DNA from: Acidobacteriota bacterium
Lineage (GTDB): Bacteria > Acidobacteriota > Terriglobia > UBA7540
Assembly: GCA_021780055.1 (NCBI GenBank)
Contig: JAJXZM010000280.1
Span: 1 to 14,579, forward strand
Reading direction: 5' to 3'
DNA length: 14,579 nucleotides
Shown here: positions 1 through 7,081 of the stretch, one piece after another
Layout of the letters: every line of letters begins with the position of its first letter
Position numbering within the stretch: position 1 is the stretch's first letter
Translations under genes and position numbers: made by a program
Notes under the pieces: model-generated
Database searches by the model: none
What the model was told of the DNA's origin: nothing
Seen by the model: the letters and a program-made list of their open reading frames with translations, nothing else

Positions 1-24
1 GTGGGAGAATTTCTGCCGCGCGGG

Positions 25-732
25 TTATTCGTGGTTAATGACTTGTGTCCCAGGAGGGGGGATAAGATTGAACATTGAGGCCGTCAGCGTGGGATTCCGG
101 GCGATATGACTGAAGACGAACTTCATGACGCTGTTATCGCTGTACGTGATTACCAGCTGGCGGATATCCATCTGAGGGTCGAACTCAAGAACTACGTGCT
201 TGTAACCGATCTTTTCCCCATGCCGCGGGTAAGCAATGATCACGCGATCTTCAGCAGCGTGCTTAAACTGGCTATTCACATCTTCAAAACGCGAAAACAC
301 CTTCCGCAGATCTACCCGGGAAAGGAGTAAGCGGAAGGGAATCCGGTAATCCTCACTTTCCTTTACGGAAGAGCGATTAAGCTGACTCTGTTCCGGCAGA
401 TAGAGAAGCACTTCCTTCTTGTTTGACAGAAAGACCTTCTTTTCCGGCTCGCGGTAATCCCACCGCATGCGGCCGCCCCGGGCAAAAACCACTGTGCCAG
501 ACTCAACACGGCTCCCGCCGCCTGAATCGTAGGTTTGAGTAAAGTCGGCGCGAATAGCCTGCACGTTGTGATAACTCTTCTGCACTTCATTGATGAACTG
601 ATCGAGGGGCACACCGCTGGTGGGGGCCGCGGCAGCCCGAAGGAACTGCCCCATCAGCAGCGCAATCAGGGCCGCGCAAAGCATGGCAACGGCTTGCAAT
701 TCGGCGGATTGTTTACGGAGATTTACTTTCAT
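25..732 (-). CDS. lolA: LolA-like outer-membrane lipoprotein carrier protein
   Basis: Predicted periplasmic chaperone that takes lipoproteins from the inner-membrane Lol transporter to the outer membrane. A hydrophobic signal peptide ends at an Ala-rich stretch near residues 33-37 (AAAAP), fitting signal peptidase I. The mature part carries LolA-type features: ADFTQT near residue 63, a Gly-rich turn, then GRMRWDYREPEKK (about 88-100), followed by strand-like segments. At 235 residues it is slightly longer than typical LolA. An in-frame GTG at 735 is possible, but the GAAGG motif at 739-743 lies 6 nt from the ATG at 732 and only 3 nt from the GTG, so I choose the ATG. The start overlaps the end of the upstream TPR/membrane gene by 20 bp, suggesting translational coupling. 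No terminator is visible in the 24 bases left of the stop. The family call is firm; the cargo is unknown. Confidence 0.85.
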   Translation of the reverse strand: MKVNLRKQSAELQAVAMLCAALIALLMGQFLRAAAAPTSGVPLDQFINEVQKSYHNVQAIRADFTQTYDSGGGSRVESGTVVFARGGRMRWDYREPEKKVFLSNKKEVLLYLPEQSQLNRSSVKESEDYRIPFRLLLSRVDLRKVFSRFEDVNSQFKHAAEDRVIIAYPRHGEKIGYKHVVLEFDPQMDIRQLVITYSDNSVMKFVFSHIARNPTLTASMFNLIPPPGTQVINHE

Positions 733-2713
733 CACTTACCTTCAACAATTGGACGGCGCTTTGCGCCTCCTGGTTGTTTGGATCCGTCTCAAACCCTTGG
801 GCGTATTCCTTCAGTGCCGCGTCCCGTTGCCCACTAGCCTGCGCTATGCGGGCCAGCCCAAAGTGCGCGTGGCTGTCATACGGGTTGCCCGCTACGGCCG
901 CCCTGTAGGCGCTTGCCGCACGCTGCAAGTTCAGTTGCCTTAAATAAATGTCTCCCAGTCCGTCATAACCCCGGAAATTCGGCGCCGCATCAACAGACTG
1001 CTGAAACTGCTTGGCCGCCTCATCAAGACGCCCTTCCTTAAGATACAACTTCCCGAGCTTGTTGTGGCAGCTTGGGATCAGGGGCGACAGGGCGACGGCG
1101 GCCCGCAACTGCAATTCTGCTTCTTCTAGCCGGCCAGTGTCCATCTCCATGCTGCCGAGATTCAGGTGAGGGTCGGTGTAATCCGGCTTGTGCAGCATCG
1201 CTTCGCGAAAGTAGTGCTCAGCCTGCTGATATTGCTTTCTGCCGGCATATATCAGCCCAAGGTTGGTGAGAGTGATCGGAGAGTTGGGGTTTAACTTAAG
1301 CGCTATGCTCCATTCTTTCTCAGCTTCGTCAATCCTGCCGTGGTTCCAGGCAACCACCCCCAGGTTTTCCCGAATGTTGGTAGCTTTCGGTGAAACCTTC
1401 AGCGTTTGGCTGTAGAGTGCCTCGTCGCTGCGCCAGTCGCGATTCCGCGTGACCACGCGCACGACAAACAGCACGGCAATGATGCAGGACGCCCCCGCCA
1501 GCATAAATCTCCAAAGGCCCTGCCGTCCCTCCAGCCTCCTCCAAAGGCCCACGCCCGCCCAACCTGCCAGCCAGCAGAAACCCACCGACGGCAAATAGAG
1601 ATAGCGCTCAGCAAAAACATTTCCGGCGAGGTAGCGGACGTCCAGCACCGGAGCCAAGGTCACAAAGAACCAGATGAGTCCAAACGCCGCGATGCGGCTG
1701 CGCCTGAAAAGCAGTGCAAAAATAATCGCCCATGCAGCAATCGCCCCAATACCCACCAGCACACGTGGCTCAAGCAACGACGTCCCTTTGTGAAAGACGT
1801 AATAGGCACAGAGTTCGGCAGGCCAGAAGAGCTTCTCAATATACTTACCCATAAGCGCTATTGCTGAAAGGACGCACTGGTACCAGCCGAGTTTCGCCAA
1901 CTGAATTTGAGGCGCGAAGGCGCCCAGGTACTCAACCCTGAACAACACATAGGCCAGGTCCATCAGCCAGAATTCACTGTAGCGCTGTGCCTTCTGCCGG
2001 AAGGTGGTGTCAGCGCGGTCAGCACGAAAGAAATGTTCATAGATCATGGCAAGCAGCGGGAACGTCAAGGACTGTTCCTTGGAAAATATAGTCAGAGCAA
2101 AACTGACCACCGCAGCCAGCTTCACCCAGGGGGAAACCTCACCCTTTGGACGAGCGATATTGAGGTACAACCAAAAGGTAAGCAGAAAGAAAAACGTGAC
2201 CTCGAGGTCAGTCACAGCCGCCACCCAGGCTACCGCCTCAGTGTGGATCGGATGAATGGCAAATAGGCAGGCGGCCACGAACGCCATTGTCCGGTCTCTG
2301 AGTATGCGGCGAGCAATAGCGAACACTAGCAAAACAACCCCGACGTGCAAGCACACGTTCACCAGATGGAATCCGTAGGCAACCGGGCCAAACAAGTGGT
2401 AGCAGACCGCGTATCCGAGTGTCATCATGGGGCGGTAGTAATTTGAGACCCCCTGCATCCCCACAAACGACCAGACCGTCTTGCCAAATATCTGTGGTAG
2501 AAAGTGAAAACTCTTCACGTAAGGGTTGTCGAGCACCTGGCGGTTGTCATCATAGACAAAACCGTTGAGAAGCGTGTCGACGTAAGGGAGCGCCGAGCAC
2601 AGGATGAGCGCCGCGATAAAATAAGTGTCAATCTGCCCGCTTCGAGCGTGGAATTGCGCGCACTTGTCGTCTGCGGGCGGCTCGGCTTTCCTCACCCTTC
2701 GGAGAATTTTCAT
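713..2713 (-). CDS. GT-C-like (TMTC-type) multi-membrane protein with C-terminal TPR repeats, copy 1
   Basis: Large inner-membrane protein of 666 residues: roughly ten to twelve hydrophobic segments (about residues 30-420), then six consecutive TPR units (about 444-648). The first outer loop has a YDD motif (54-56), followed by NYYRP (91-95), HPIHTEAVAWV (154-164) and ERYLYLPS (369-376). This pattern resembles TMTC O-mannosyltransferases and related GT-C glycosyltransferases, where an acidic pair in the first loop is catalytic and the donor is lipid-linked. The protein-glycosyltransferase role is inferred, and substrate and sugar are unknown. In-frame TTG (2749) and ATG (2743) codons lie upstream, but only the ATG at 2713 has a GGAGG (2718-2722) close by. 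The gene lies just past the pilin terminator, so it needs its own promoter or read-through. It overlaps lolA. It is paralogous to the protein at 3734-5575. Confidence 0.85.
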   Translation of the reverse strand: MKILRRVRKAEPPADDKCAQFHARSGQIDTYFIAALILCSALPYVDTLLNGFVYDDNRQVLDNPYVKSFHFLPQIFGKTVWSFVGMQGVSNYYRPMMTLGYAVCYHLFGPVAYGFHLVNVCLHVGVVLLVFAIARRILRDRTMAFVAACLFAIHPIHTEAVAWVAAVTDLEVTFFFLLTFWLYLNIARPKGEVSPWVKLAAVVSFALTIFSKEQSLTFPLLAMIYEHFFRADRADTTFRQKAQRYSEFWLMDLAYVLFRVEYLGAFAPQIQLAKLGWYQCVLSAIALMGKYIEKLFWPAELCAYYVFHKGTSLLEPRVLVGIGAIAAWAIIFALLFRRSRIAAFGLIWFFVTLAPVLDVRYLAGNVFAERYLYLPSVGFCWLAGWAGVGLWRRLEGRQGLWRFMLAGASCIIAVLFVVRVVTRNRDWRSDEALYSQTLKVSPKATNIRENLGVVAWNHGRIDEAEKEWSIALKLNPNSPITLTNLGLIYAGRKQYQQAEHYFREAMLHKPDYTDPHLNLGSMEMDTGRLEEAELQLRAAVALSPLIPSCHNKLGKLYLKEGRLDEAAKQFQQSVDAAPNFRGYDGLGDIYLRQLNLQRAASAYRAAVAGNPYDSHAHFGLARIAQASGQRDAALKEYAQGFETDPNNQEAQSAVQLLKVSDESKSP
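718..743 (-). promoter_or_regulatory. lolA ribosome-binding site inside the end of the upstream gene
   Basis: A GAAGG motif (739-743, minus strand) sits 6 nt before the ATG at 732, within the last codons of the upstream TPR gene, whose stop is at 713-715. The placement favours the ATG over the adjacent GTG at 735 and implies that translation of lolA is coupled to that of the upstream gene. Confidence 0.5.
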
Positions 2714-2717
2714 TGCG

Positions 2718-2722
2718 CCTCC
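2718..2722 (-). promoter_or_regulatory. Shine-Dalgarno that sets the start of the 713-2713 gene
   Basis: GGAGG on the minus strand lies 4 nt before the ATG at 2713. The two alternative in-frame starts, TTG at 2749 and ATG at 2743, have no comparable motif. The spacing is slightly short but still the best of the three. Confidence 0.55.
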
Positions 2723-2825
2723 GGCCGGACGTTGACCTTGCATATCCAAACCCGCTGTATGCCAGATCTGATCAGTTCGTTCATTCGGATCGGCCTGGAG
2801 AACTCGTGCCGCAGGCTGGAAACAT

Positions 2826-2858
2826 GAAAGAAAACGGGGGAACCAAGTGGTTCCCCCG
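2826..2858 (-). terminator. Rho-independent terminator of the pilin transcript
   Basis: A perfect inverted repeat has arms CGGGGGAACC (2835-2844) and GGTTCCCCCG (2849-2858) around a 4-nt loop, giving a 10-bp GC-rich stem. On the minus strand it is followed directly by a T-rich tract (TTTTCTTTC, 2834-2826). The plus-strand side has no T run, so it acts only on minus-strand transcripts. It lies 43 bp past the pilin stop, so it should end the pilin mRNA and separate it from the downstream TPR/membrane gene. Confidence 0.88.
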
Positions 2859-2900
2859 AGGGAGATGCCGGAGCAAGAAGCCCTTCAGGCAAGAAGCAGA

Positions 2901-3407
2901 TCAACCCGCAAGAGGCGAGTCCGCCGAACTGGCCTGCGTGTTATTCGAATTCTGCCGGATAACACCGGACTGGTCCGTGTAGTAGGAATTCGTACCCGTC
3001 GTCCCGCGAGTGACAGGGTCGGCCCAGAACTGATAGGTATCGATCCGTCCGCCCACAACCGGCCCGGGCGAATAGGTAAAGCTGTAACCGCTCTTTACTG
3101 CTCCCATGGCCGTCGCTGAACCGCCAGACAATACGCTGTCCACCAACCCCGACGCCGTGGAAGTGGGCATCGCGCCGCTGGCCGGCGGGCCCAGATAGCC
3201 CATCGTTGCCGTGTAGCCGCTGTTATACGTTGAAGCATAAGTGACTTCAGCGGTATTGTAGGTCCTCAACGATCCAACTGCCGACGCCTGGTTAGCTGCA
3301 ATCCTCGACCGCAGCAGGTTCGGGATTGCTATCGCGGCAATGATCAAGATGATCGCCACGACGATCAGCAATTCGATCAGCGAAAACCCTTTTGAATCTC
3401 TTTGCAT
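2901..3407 (-). CDS. pilA: Type IV pilin (PilA-like) with class III signal peptide
   Basis: Candidate structural subunit of the type IV pilus. The seven-residue leader MQRDSKG precedes F8, the expected prepilin-peptidase cut and N-methylation site. The mature protein starts FSLIELLIVVAII with the conserved Glu5, and a hydrophobic alpha-helix runs to about residue 32. The rest, about 161 mature residues in all, is a head domain rich in Ser, Thr, Gly and Tyr: 35 of residues 46-168 are Ser or Thr, and there is no Cys, so the usual pilin disulfide loop cannot form. The ATG at 3407 has a perfect AAGGAGG 5 nt upstream. The gene lies after pilR, as in Geobacter and Myxococcus pilus loci, separated by one extra gene. 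A sigma-54 type promoter lies upstream and a strong terminator downstream, so it is probably monocistronic and highly expressed. A minor pilin or pseudopilin cannot be excluded. Confidence 0.9.
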   Translation of the reverse strand: MQRDSKGFSLIELLIVVAIILIIAAIAIPNLLRSRIAANQASAVGSLRTYNTAEVTYASTYNSGYTATMGYLGPPASGAMPTSTASGLVDSVLSGGSATAMGAVKSGYSFTYSPGPVVGGRIDTYQFWADPVTRGTTGTNSYYTDQSGVIRQNSNNTQASSADSPLAG

Positions 3408-3463
3408 TCAATCCTCCTTTGACCTTCCTGAATCTTCCAATCTGACAAAATCACTCACGATCT

Positions 3464-3479
3464 TGCACCTCAGGTTCCA
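3464..3479 (-). promoter_or_regulatory. Sigma-54 (-24/-12) promoter candidate for the pilin gene
   Basis: On the minus strand the sequence is TGGAAC-CTGAG-GTGCA. Against the sigma-54 consensus TGGCAC-N5-TTGCA this is 9 of 11 fixed positions, with the essential GG and GC at the exact spacing. The predicted transcription start is about 3453, giving a 5' UTR near 46 nt before the ATG at 3407. A PilR-type activator with the GAFTGA sigma-54 contact loop is encoded 2.2 kb upstream. The match is read by eye only; the assignment is inference supported by context. Confidence 0.68.
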
Positions 3480-3597
3480 CATCGGCGAACGGCAGAAAAA
3501 TCTTTATTCCGCCGGACGTGCCTGAAAAAACAAAACTTATCCGATTGCAGGCCCACGCTGTAGACTCTACCGCTGTCAGAAGGACCGTAAAAGCCGG

Positions 3598-3629
3598 TTT
3601 TTGTCGAAACCATCTGACAAAAATTGACA
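3598..3629. promoter_or_regulatory. Inverted repeat and TGTCA tandem repeats, candidate PilR enhancer site
   Basis: A perfect 8-bp inverted repeat, TTTTTGTC (3598-3605) and GACAAAAA (3616-3623), has a 10-bp spacer. Overlapping it on the minus strand are two TGTCA direct repeats exactly 10 bp apart (GACA at 3616-3619 and 3626-3629 on the plus strand). The centre is about 157 bp upstream of the predicted sigma-54 start, within the normal range for enhancer-binding activators. PilR of Pseudomonas aeruginosa is known to bind repeated TGTC-type sites upstream of pilA. Binding here is inference. Confidence 0.5.
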
Positions 3630-3679
3630 CTCGATCAATTCCTTCGCGGATATTTGCGGCTGCGATTCTGCCACTGCGC

Positions 3680-3705
3680 TCAGAACAAATAATCGCACAA
3701 GTGCG
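3680..3705 (-). terminator. Possible weak terminator after the pilR-linked TPR gene
   Basis: On the minus strand a short stem CGCAC/GTGCG (3694-3705 with a 2-nt loop) is followed by ATTATTTGTTCT. It lies about 30 bp past the stop at 3734. The stem is only 5 bp and the T tract is interrupted, so function is doubtful. Confidence 0.25.
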
Positions 3706-3733
3706 CGAGCTCGGTCATAGCCCCTCGCATAGT

Positions 3734-5575
3734 TCAGTTCTTGCTGGCTTTTTCCGCCTGTATCTTAATAGCCTCGATCTGCTGCTCTGCCCCTGTTTCG
3801 CCGGGAAAGTTCTTCAACTCTTCTTGAAATTGCGCCAGCGCGCCGGGGATATCCCCTTTTAGTTTCAGGATCATTCCGAGGGCAAAATGATAGGCCAACC
3901 CGCCCGGCTGGAGCTTGAGCGCATGCCGTACAGCCTTTTCAGCGCCATTGGTGTTGCCGAGCTTCAGCCATGTCAGCCCCAAGTAAAAATACTCGTCGCT
4001 GTCGATACCGTTCACGGCAATGGCCCGTTCGAAGTACTTCTCCGCTTCCTGTAGCCTGCCCATGCGGTAGCTCGTGTACCCGGTGTTGTAGATCGCCAGC
4101 CAGAAATTCGGGTCCTGTGCCAGGACTTCACGGTAAAGAGCAAGTGCTTCGGCGTACCGGCCCTCTTCGCCTAGGGCATTCGCAAGATTGGTACGGGCCA
4201 GCTTGTTTTGTGGCGTACGTTCCACTCCGCGCGTGTAAAGACTTATGTCGTTCGCCCAGTAACGGTCCTGAACCGAAGTGGAAATTCCCAGCACCAGCGC
4301 CAGCACCAGAACTAAAGCCGCCTGAAACGCTGGCAATCCCCAGACCGACACATTTCGAGATGGAATCAGGCGCAGTGCCATGGCGATCAGAATTGAAAAG
4401 CCAATTGACGGCAGATAGAGGTAACGGTCGTGAGCGATTTCACCGACAGGCAGAACCGATAGGTCCAGTAAAGGGGTGAAGGGGACGAGAATCCACGCGG
4501 AAGCAAAGAGTGCCACTCGCGTGTCTTTAGACGATTCCCTTCCCAGCCTGCGTATGAGGATCCAGACCAGAAAAGCGATGGCAGCCAAAGCGGACAGGGG
4601 CAAAAAGAAAGATACCAGTCCCGGAGTCTTGATGTAGGGGACGTTATAAAAAACGCTCAGGTTGAATGGCCAAACCAGATGCTGCAAATAGAACAGCAGC
4701 AGTTGTGGCCAGGTAAAAATAATTGTCGCAACAGACAACGGCACCATGGTGTGCCCAAGCCCCTTTATCACATGCCAACGCACTGCCAGATACAGAAACG
4801 TCAGCAGCACGAACGGGGTAACCCGAACCACGCAGGCCCGCGTGCGCTCAGTGGCCTGCCGGAACAAGGAGGAAGGGTGCGACGATTCCATCCACAACCA
4901 CTCGTACGCAACCAGAATAATAGGCAGGATTAGCGCCGTCTCTTTTGACAGCATGGCGAGTGCGTACAGCGCAAGCGAACACGCAAGCCACGGCCGGCTG
5001 CGCGGCCCCCGTTCGCGGGCGTTGAGGTAGCAAAGGAAAGACGGCAATAGAAACAGCGCCAGCAGCGGATCAGTAACACCCGAAACCCATGCTACGGACT
5101 CTATGTGTACTGGATCCACGCCAAAAATCAGCGCAGCGATCAGCGCCGTTAGGGAATCCCCTGTCAGCCTCCTGGCAAGAACATACACAAGGTAGGTCAC
5201 GCCCATGTGCGTCGCGACGCTGACAAGGTGCCACCCTGCCGCATAAGGACCAAAAATCTTGTAATTCAATAAAAGGAACAGCAGGAAAATGGGGCGATAA
5301 TAGTTGCCCAGAATCCCCGGGTAGGCAAAACTCCAGACCCGCTCAAGGAAAAAGTGTGGAGCGTAGCGCCAGGCATGGACCTGAACATTGGCTAGGATCT
5401 GCCCGCGATCATCATAAACAAACTTGAACCAAAGGGTACTACTGTATGCAAGGAAGGTCGCCAGCAAGACAATGCTGATTGGAATCCACGACGTTTTCGC
5501 AGGAGACATTGCTTCTCTCTGGCCGCCGGAATTCTGGCTTGCTCCGGACCTCTTCTGGTGGGACGATATTGTCAT
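3734..5575 (-). CDS. GT-C-like (TMTC-type) multi-membrane protein with C-terminal TPR repeats, copy 2
   Basis: Predicted inner-membrane protein of 613 residues with about ten or more hydrophobic segments (residues 30-430) and four TPR units (about 457-592). Like its paralogue at 713-2713 it has VYDD (53-56), NYYRP (91-95), AWVSGVTD (162-169) and DRYLYLPS (383-390), which resembles TMTC/GT-C glycosyltransferases using lipid-linked sugars. The HPIH motif of copy 1 is DPVH here (154-157). The glycosyltransferase role is inferred, and the acceptor could be the adjacent pilin. It starts 21 bp after the pilR stop, so it is probably co-transcribed with the pilus operon. Neither possible start has a strong Shine-Dalgarno; I keep the ATG at 5575, and the alternative is ATG 5509 (591 residues). 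A position between pilR and pilA is not part of the classical Geobacter or Myxococcus arrangement. Confidence 0.85.
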   Translation of the reverse strand: MTISSHQKRSGASQNSGGQREAMSPAKTSWIPISIVLLATFLAYSSTLWFKFVYDDRGQILANVQVHAWRYAPHFFLERVWSFAYPGILGNYYRPIFLLFLLLNYKIFGPYAAGWHLVSVATHMGVTYLVYVLARRLTGDSLTALIAALIFGVDPVHIESVAWVSGVTDPLLALFLLPSFLCYLNARERGPRSRPWLACSLALYALAMLSKETALILPIILVAYEWLWMESSHPSSLFRQATERTRACVVRVTPFVLLTFLYLAVRWHVIKGLGHTMVPLSVATIIFTWPQLLLFYLQHLVWPFNLSVFYNVPYIKTPGLVSFFLPLSALAAIAFLVWILIRRLGRESSKDTRVALFASAWILVPFTPLLDLSVLPVGEIAHDRYLYLPSIGFSILIAMALRLIPSRNVSVWGLPAFQAALVLVLALVLGISTSVQDRYWANDISLYTRGVERTPQNKLARTNLANALGEEGRYAEALALYREVLAQDPNFWLAIYNTGYTSYRMGRLQEAEKYFERAIAVNGIDSDEYFYLGLTWLKLGNTNGAEKAVRHALKLQPGGLAYHFALGMILKLKGDIPGALAQFQEELKNFPGETGAEQQIEAIKIQAEKASKN

Positions 5576-5596
5576 GTTCGAAACGGGCTGGCGCTC

Positions 5597-6967
5597 TCAC
5601 ACCCCGTGCTTCTTAGCGTAGTGACGAAACGACCGGTACGACATACGCAGTAGATCTGCTGCGCGCCGGCGAACTCCTCCCGCCTGGCGTAAGGCTTCTA
5701 CCAGGTAACCCCTTTCTACGCGTGCGACCTCGGTTTCAAAATCTACACCCTCTTTGGGGAACTGTACGGTGTCCTTACCGGAATACCCCGTCCCCTGCAA
5801 CGCTGCCGGAAGATGCTCGCCACCCACCTGCCCATTGCGGTTGCCACTCACGGCCACAGCGTGTTCGATGGCGTTCTCCAATTCCCGGACATTTCCCGGC
5901 CAGTTGTAATGCATCAGCGCTGAAAGCGCCGCAGGCTCGAAATCATTAAGCGGTTTACCCATTTCCAGGGAGTATTTCTTCAGAAAATGACGCGCCAGCG
6001 GCTCAATGTCATCCCTGCGTTCCCGCAGGGGGGGAACGTGAATTGGAATCACACTCACTCTGTAAAAGAAATCCTCGCGGAATCGGCCATCCGCTACCAT
6101 GTCCTTCAGGTCGCGATTAGTGGAGGCAATCAGACGCACATCAACTGGCACGTCATGCGTTCCGCCGAGCGGCCGCACCATCCTTTCCTGCAGCACGCGA
6201 AGCAGTTTAACCTGCATCCCAAGACTGGTCTCGCCGATTTCATCCAAAAACAGCGTACCGCCCGTCGCCGACTCGATAATTCCCTTCCGGTTGGTATCGG
6301 CGCCCGTAAAGGCCCCCTTGAGATAACCGAAAAGCTCGCTTTCGAGCAGTGTTTCCGGAAACGCTCCGCAGTTAATGGACACAAACCCCTTTTCGCGGCG
6401 TTGGCTGGCTTCATGGATAGCGCGCGCCACCAGTTCTTTGCCTGTCCCGCTCTCACCGGTAATCAGCACGGTGCTGTTGGTGGGAGCCACGCTGCGGACC
6501 ATCTCAAGAACGGACTTGATCTTCTCGCTGCGCCCCACGATGTTCCCCTGCGCAAAAACGCGCAACATTTCCCTGCGCAGCCGGGCGTTTTCTTCGTGCA
6601 AGGCCATTTCTTCAAGAGCACGATCGACAACCAGTTTGATCTCTTCCACCAGCTTGTCCGTCTTGATCACGTACCGGTAGGCGCCCAGGTTAAGGCCCTG
6701 AATGGCGCTAGGCATGGTCGGGACGGCGGTAATCAGGATGAAGGCGGCAGGACTGTGGCTAGCCCTCGCGTGATGCAGCAGGTCGATCCCCGTCAGGTCG
6801 GGCATGCGGATATCCGCAACAATCACGTCATACACCTGCGAATCGATCTTTTTCATTGCCAACTGGCCGCTGGTGACCGTCTCGACCACGTGGCCAGCCT
6901 TCCGGAAAGCTATTTCCAGGACTTGGCAGATCGATTTTTCGTCGTCCACAATCAGAAGTCTTGCCAT
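5597..6967 (-). CDS. pilR: PilR-like sigma-54-dependent response regulator
   Basis: Cytoplasmic enhancer-binding activator, expected to drive sigma-54 transcription of the pilin gene after phosphorylation by PilS. Domains in the 456-residue form: receiver (residues 1-120) with D8/D9, phospho-acceptor D52 in VADIRMPD, T80 and K102; AAA+ domain with Walker A GESGTGKE (171-178), the sigma-54 loop GAFTGA (218-223), Walker B LFLDE (239-243) and arginine-rich PPLRERRDD; and a Fis-type helix-turn-helix at 420-454. All key residues appear intact. An in-frame TTG at 7027 would add 20 residues that look unlike the family, so I take the ATG at 6967, which begins MARLLIVDDE. This leaves 114 bp after pilS. 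The Shine-Dalgarno is weak. The name PilR rather than another NtrC-family regulator rests on the pil gene neighbours and the PilS-type kinase next to it. Confidence 0.92.
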   Translation of the reverse strand: MARLLIVDDEKSICQVLEIAFRKAGHVVETVTSGQLAMKKIDSQVYDVIVADIRMPDLTGIDLLHHARASHSPAAFILITAVPTMPSAIQGLNLGAYRYVIKTDKLVEEIKLVVDRALEEMALHEENARLRREMLRVFAQGNIVGRSEKIKSVLEMVRSVAPTNSTVLITGESGTGKELVARAIHEASQRREKGFVSINCGAFPETLLESELFGYLKGAFTGADTNRKGIIESATGGTLFLDEIGETSLGMQVKLLRVLQERMVRPLGGTHDVPVDVRLIASTNRDLKDMVADGRFREDFFYRVSVIPIHVPPLRERRDDIEPLARHFLKKYSLEMGKPLNDFEPAALSALMHYNWPGNVRELENAIEHAVAVSGNRNGQVGGEHLPAALQGTGYSGKDTVQFPKEGVDFETEVARVERGYLVEALRQAGGVRRRAADLLRMSYRSFRHYAKKHGV

Positions 6968-7081
6968 GTTTCTGCTTTTACCCGGTTCGCCGTCTTTCGG
7001 ATTGCCGAAGAAGAACTGCGCGGTCAAGGCAGCGAAGCCCGCAACCCGCCTTAGACTCTTTCTAAACTAAACGGCCAGAGC

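Larger units (their letters stand above)
3408..3733. other. 326-bp intergenic regulatory region upstream of the pilin gene
   Basis: No convincing gene is present here. From right to left on the minus strand there is a weak hairpin just past the stop of the upstream gene, then a palindrome with TGTCA direct repeats (about 3598-3629), an A/T-rich stretch, the -24/-12 promoter candidate (3464-3479), a short 5' UTR and the pilin Shine-Dalgarno. The distances match the usual architecture of an enhancer-dependent sigma-54 promoter. Confidence 0.7.

Noticed and set aside
2796..2811. A second -24/-12-like element (CGGCACG and further bases, minus strand) before the downstream TPR gene
   Set aside because: The -24 half is good, but the invariant G of the -12 GC is missing (CC instead), so I do not call a promoter.
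3511..3527. An AGGCACG -24-like half site on the minus strand upstream of the pilin gene
   Set aside because: The -12 half lacks the GC dinucleotide at the right spacing. The element at 3464-3479 is clearly better.
6968..7027. N-terminal extension of PilR from a TTG codon
   Set aside because: The 20 extra residues are unlike receiver domains, and the ATG at 6967 gives the canonical MARLLIVDDE start.
5987..7054. A 355-codon plus-strand open frame opposite pilR
   Set aside because: It is the antisense of a gene with intact receiver, AAA+ and HTH domains, and its translation has no recognisable motifs.
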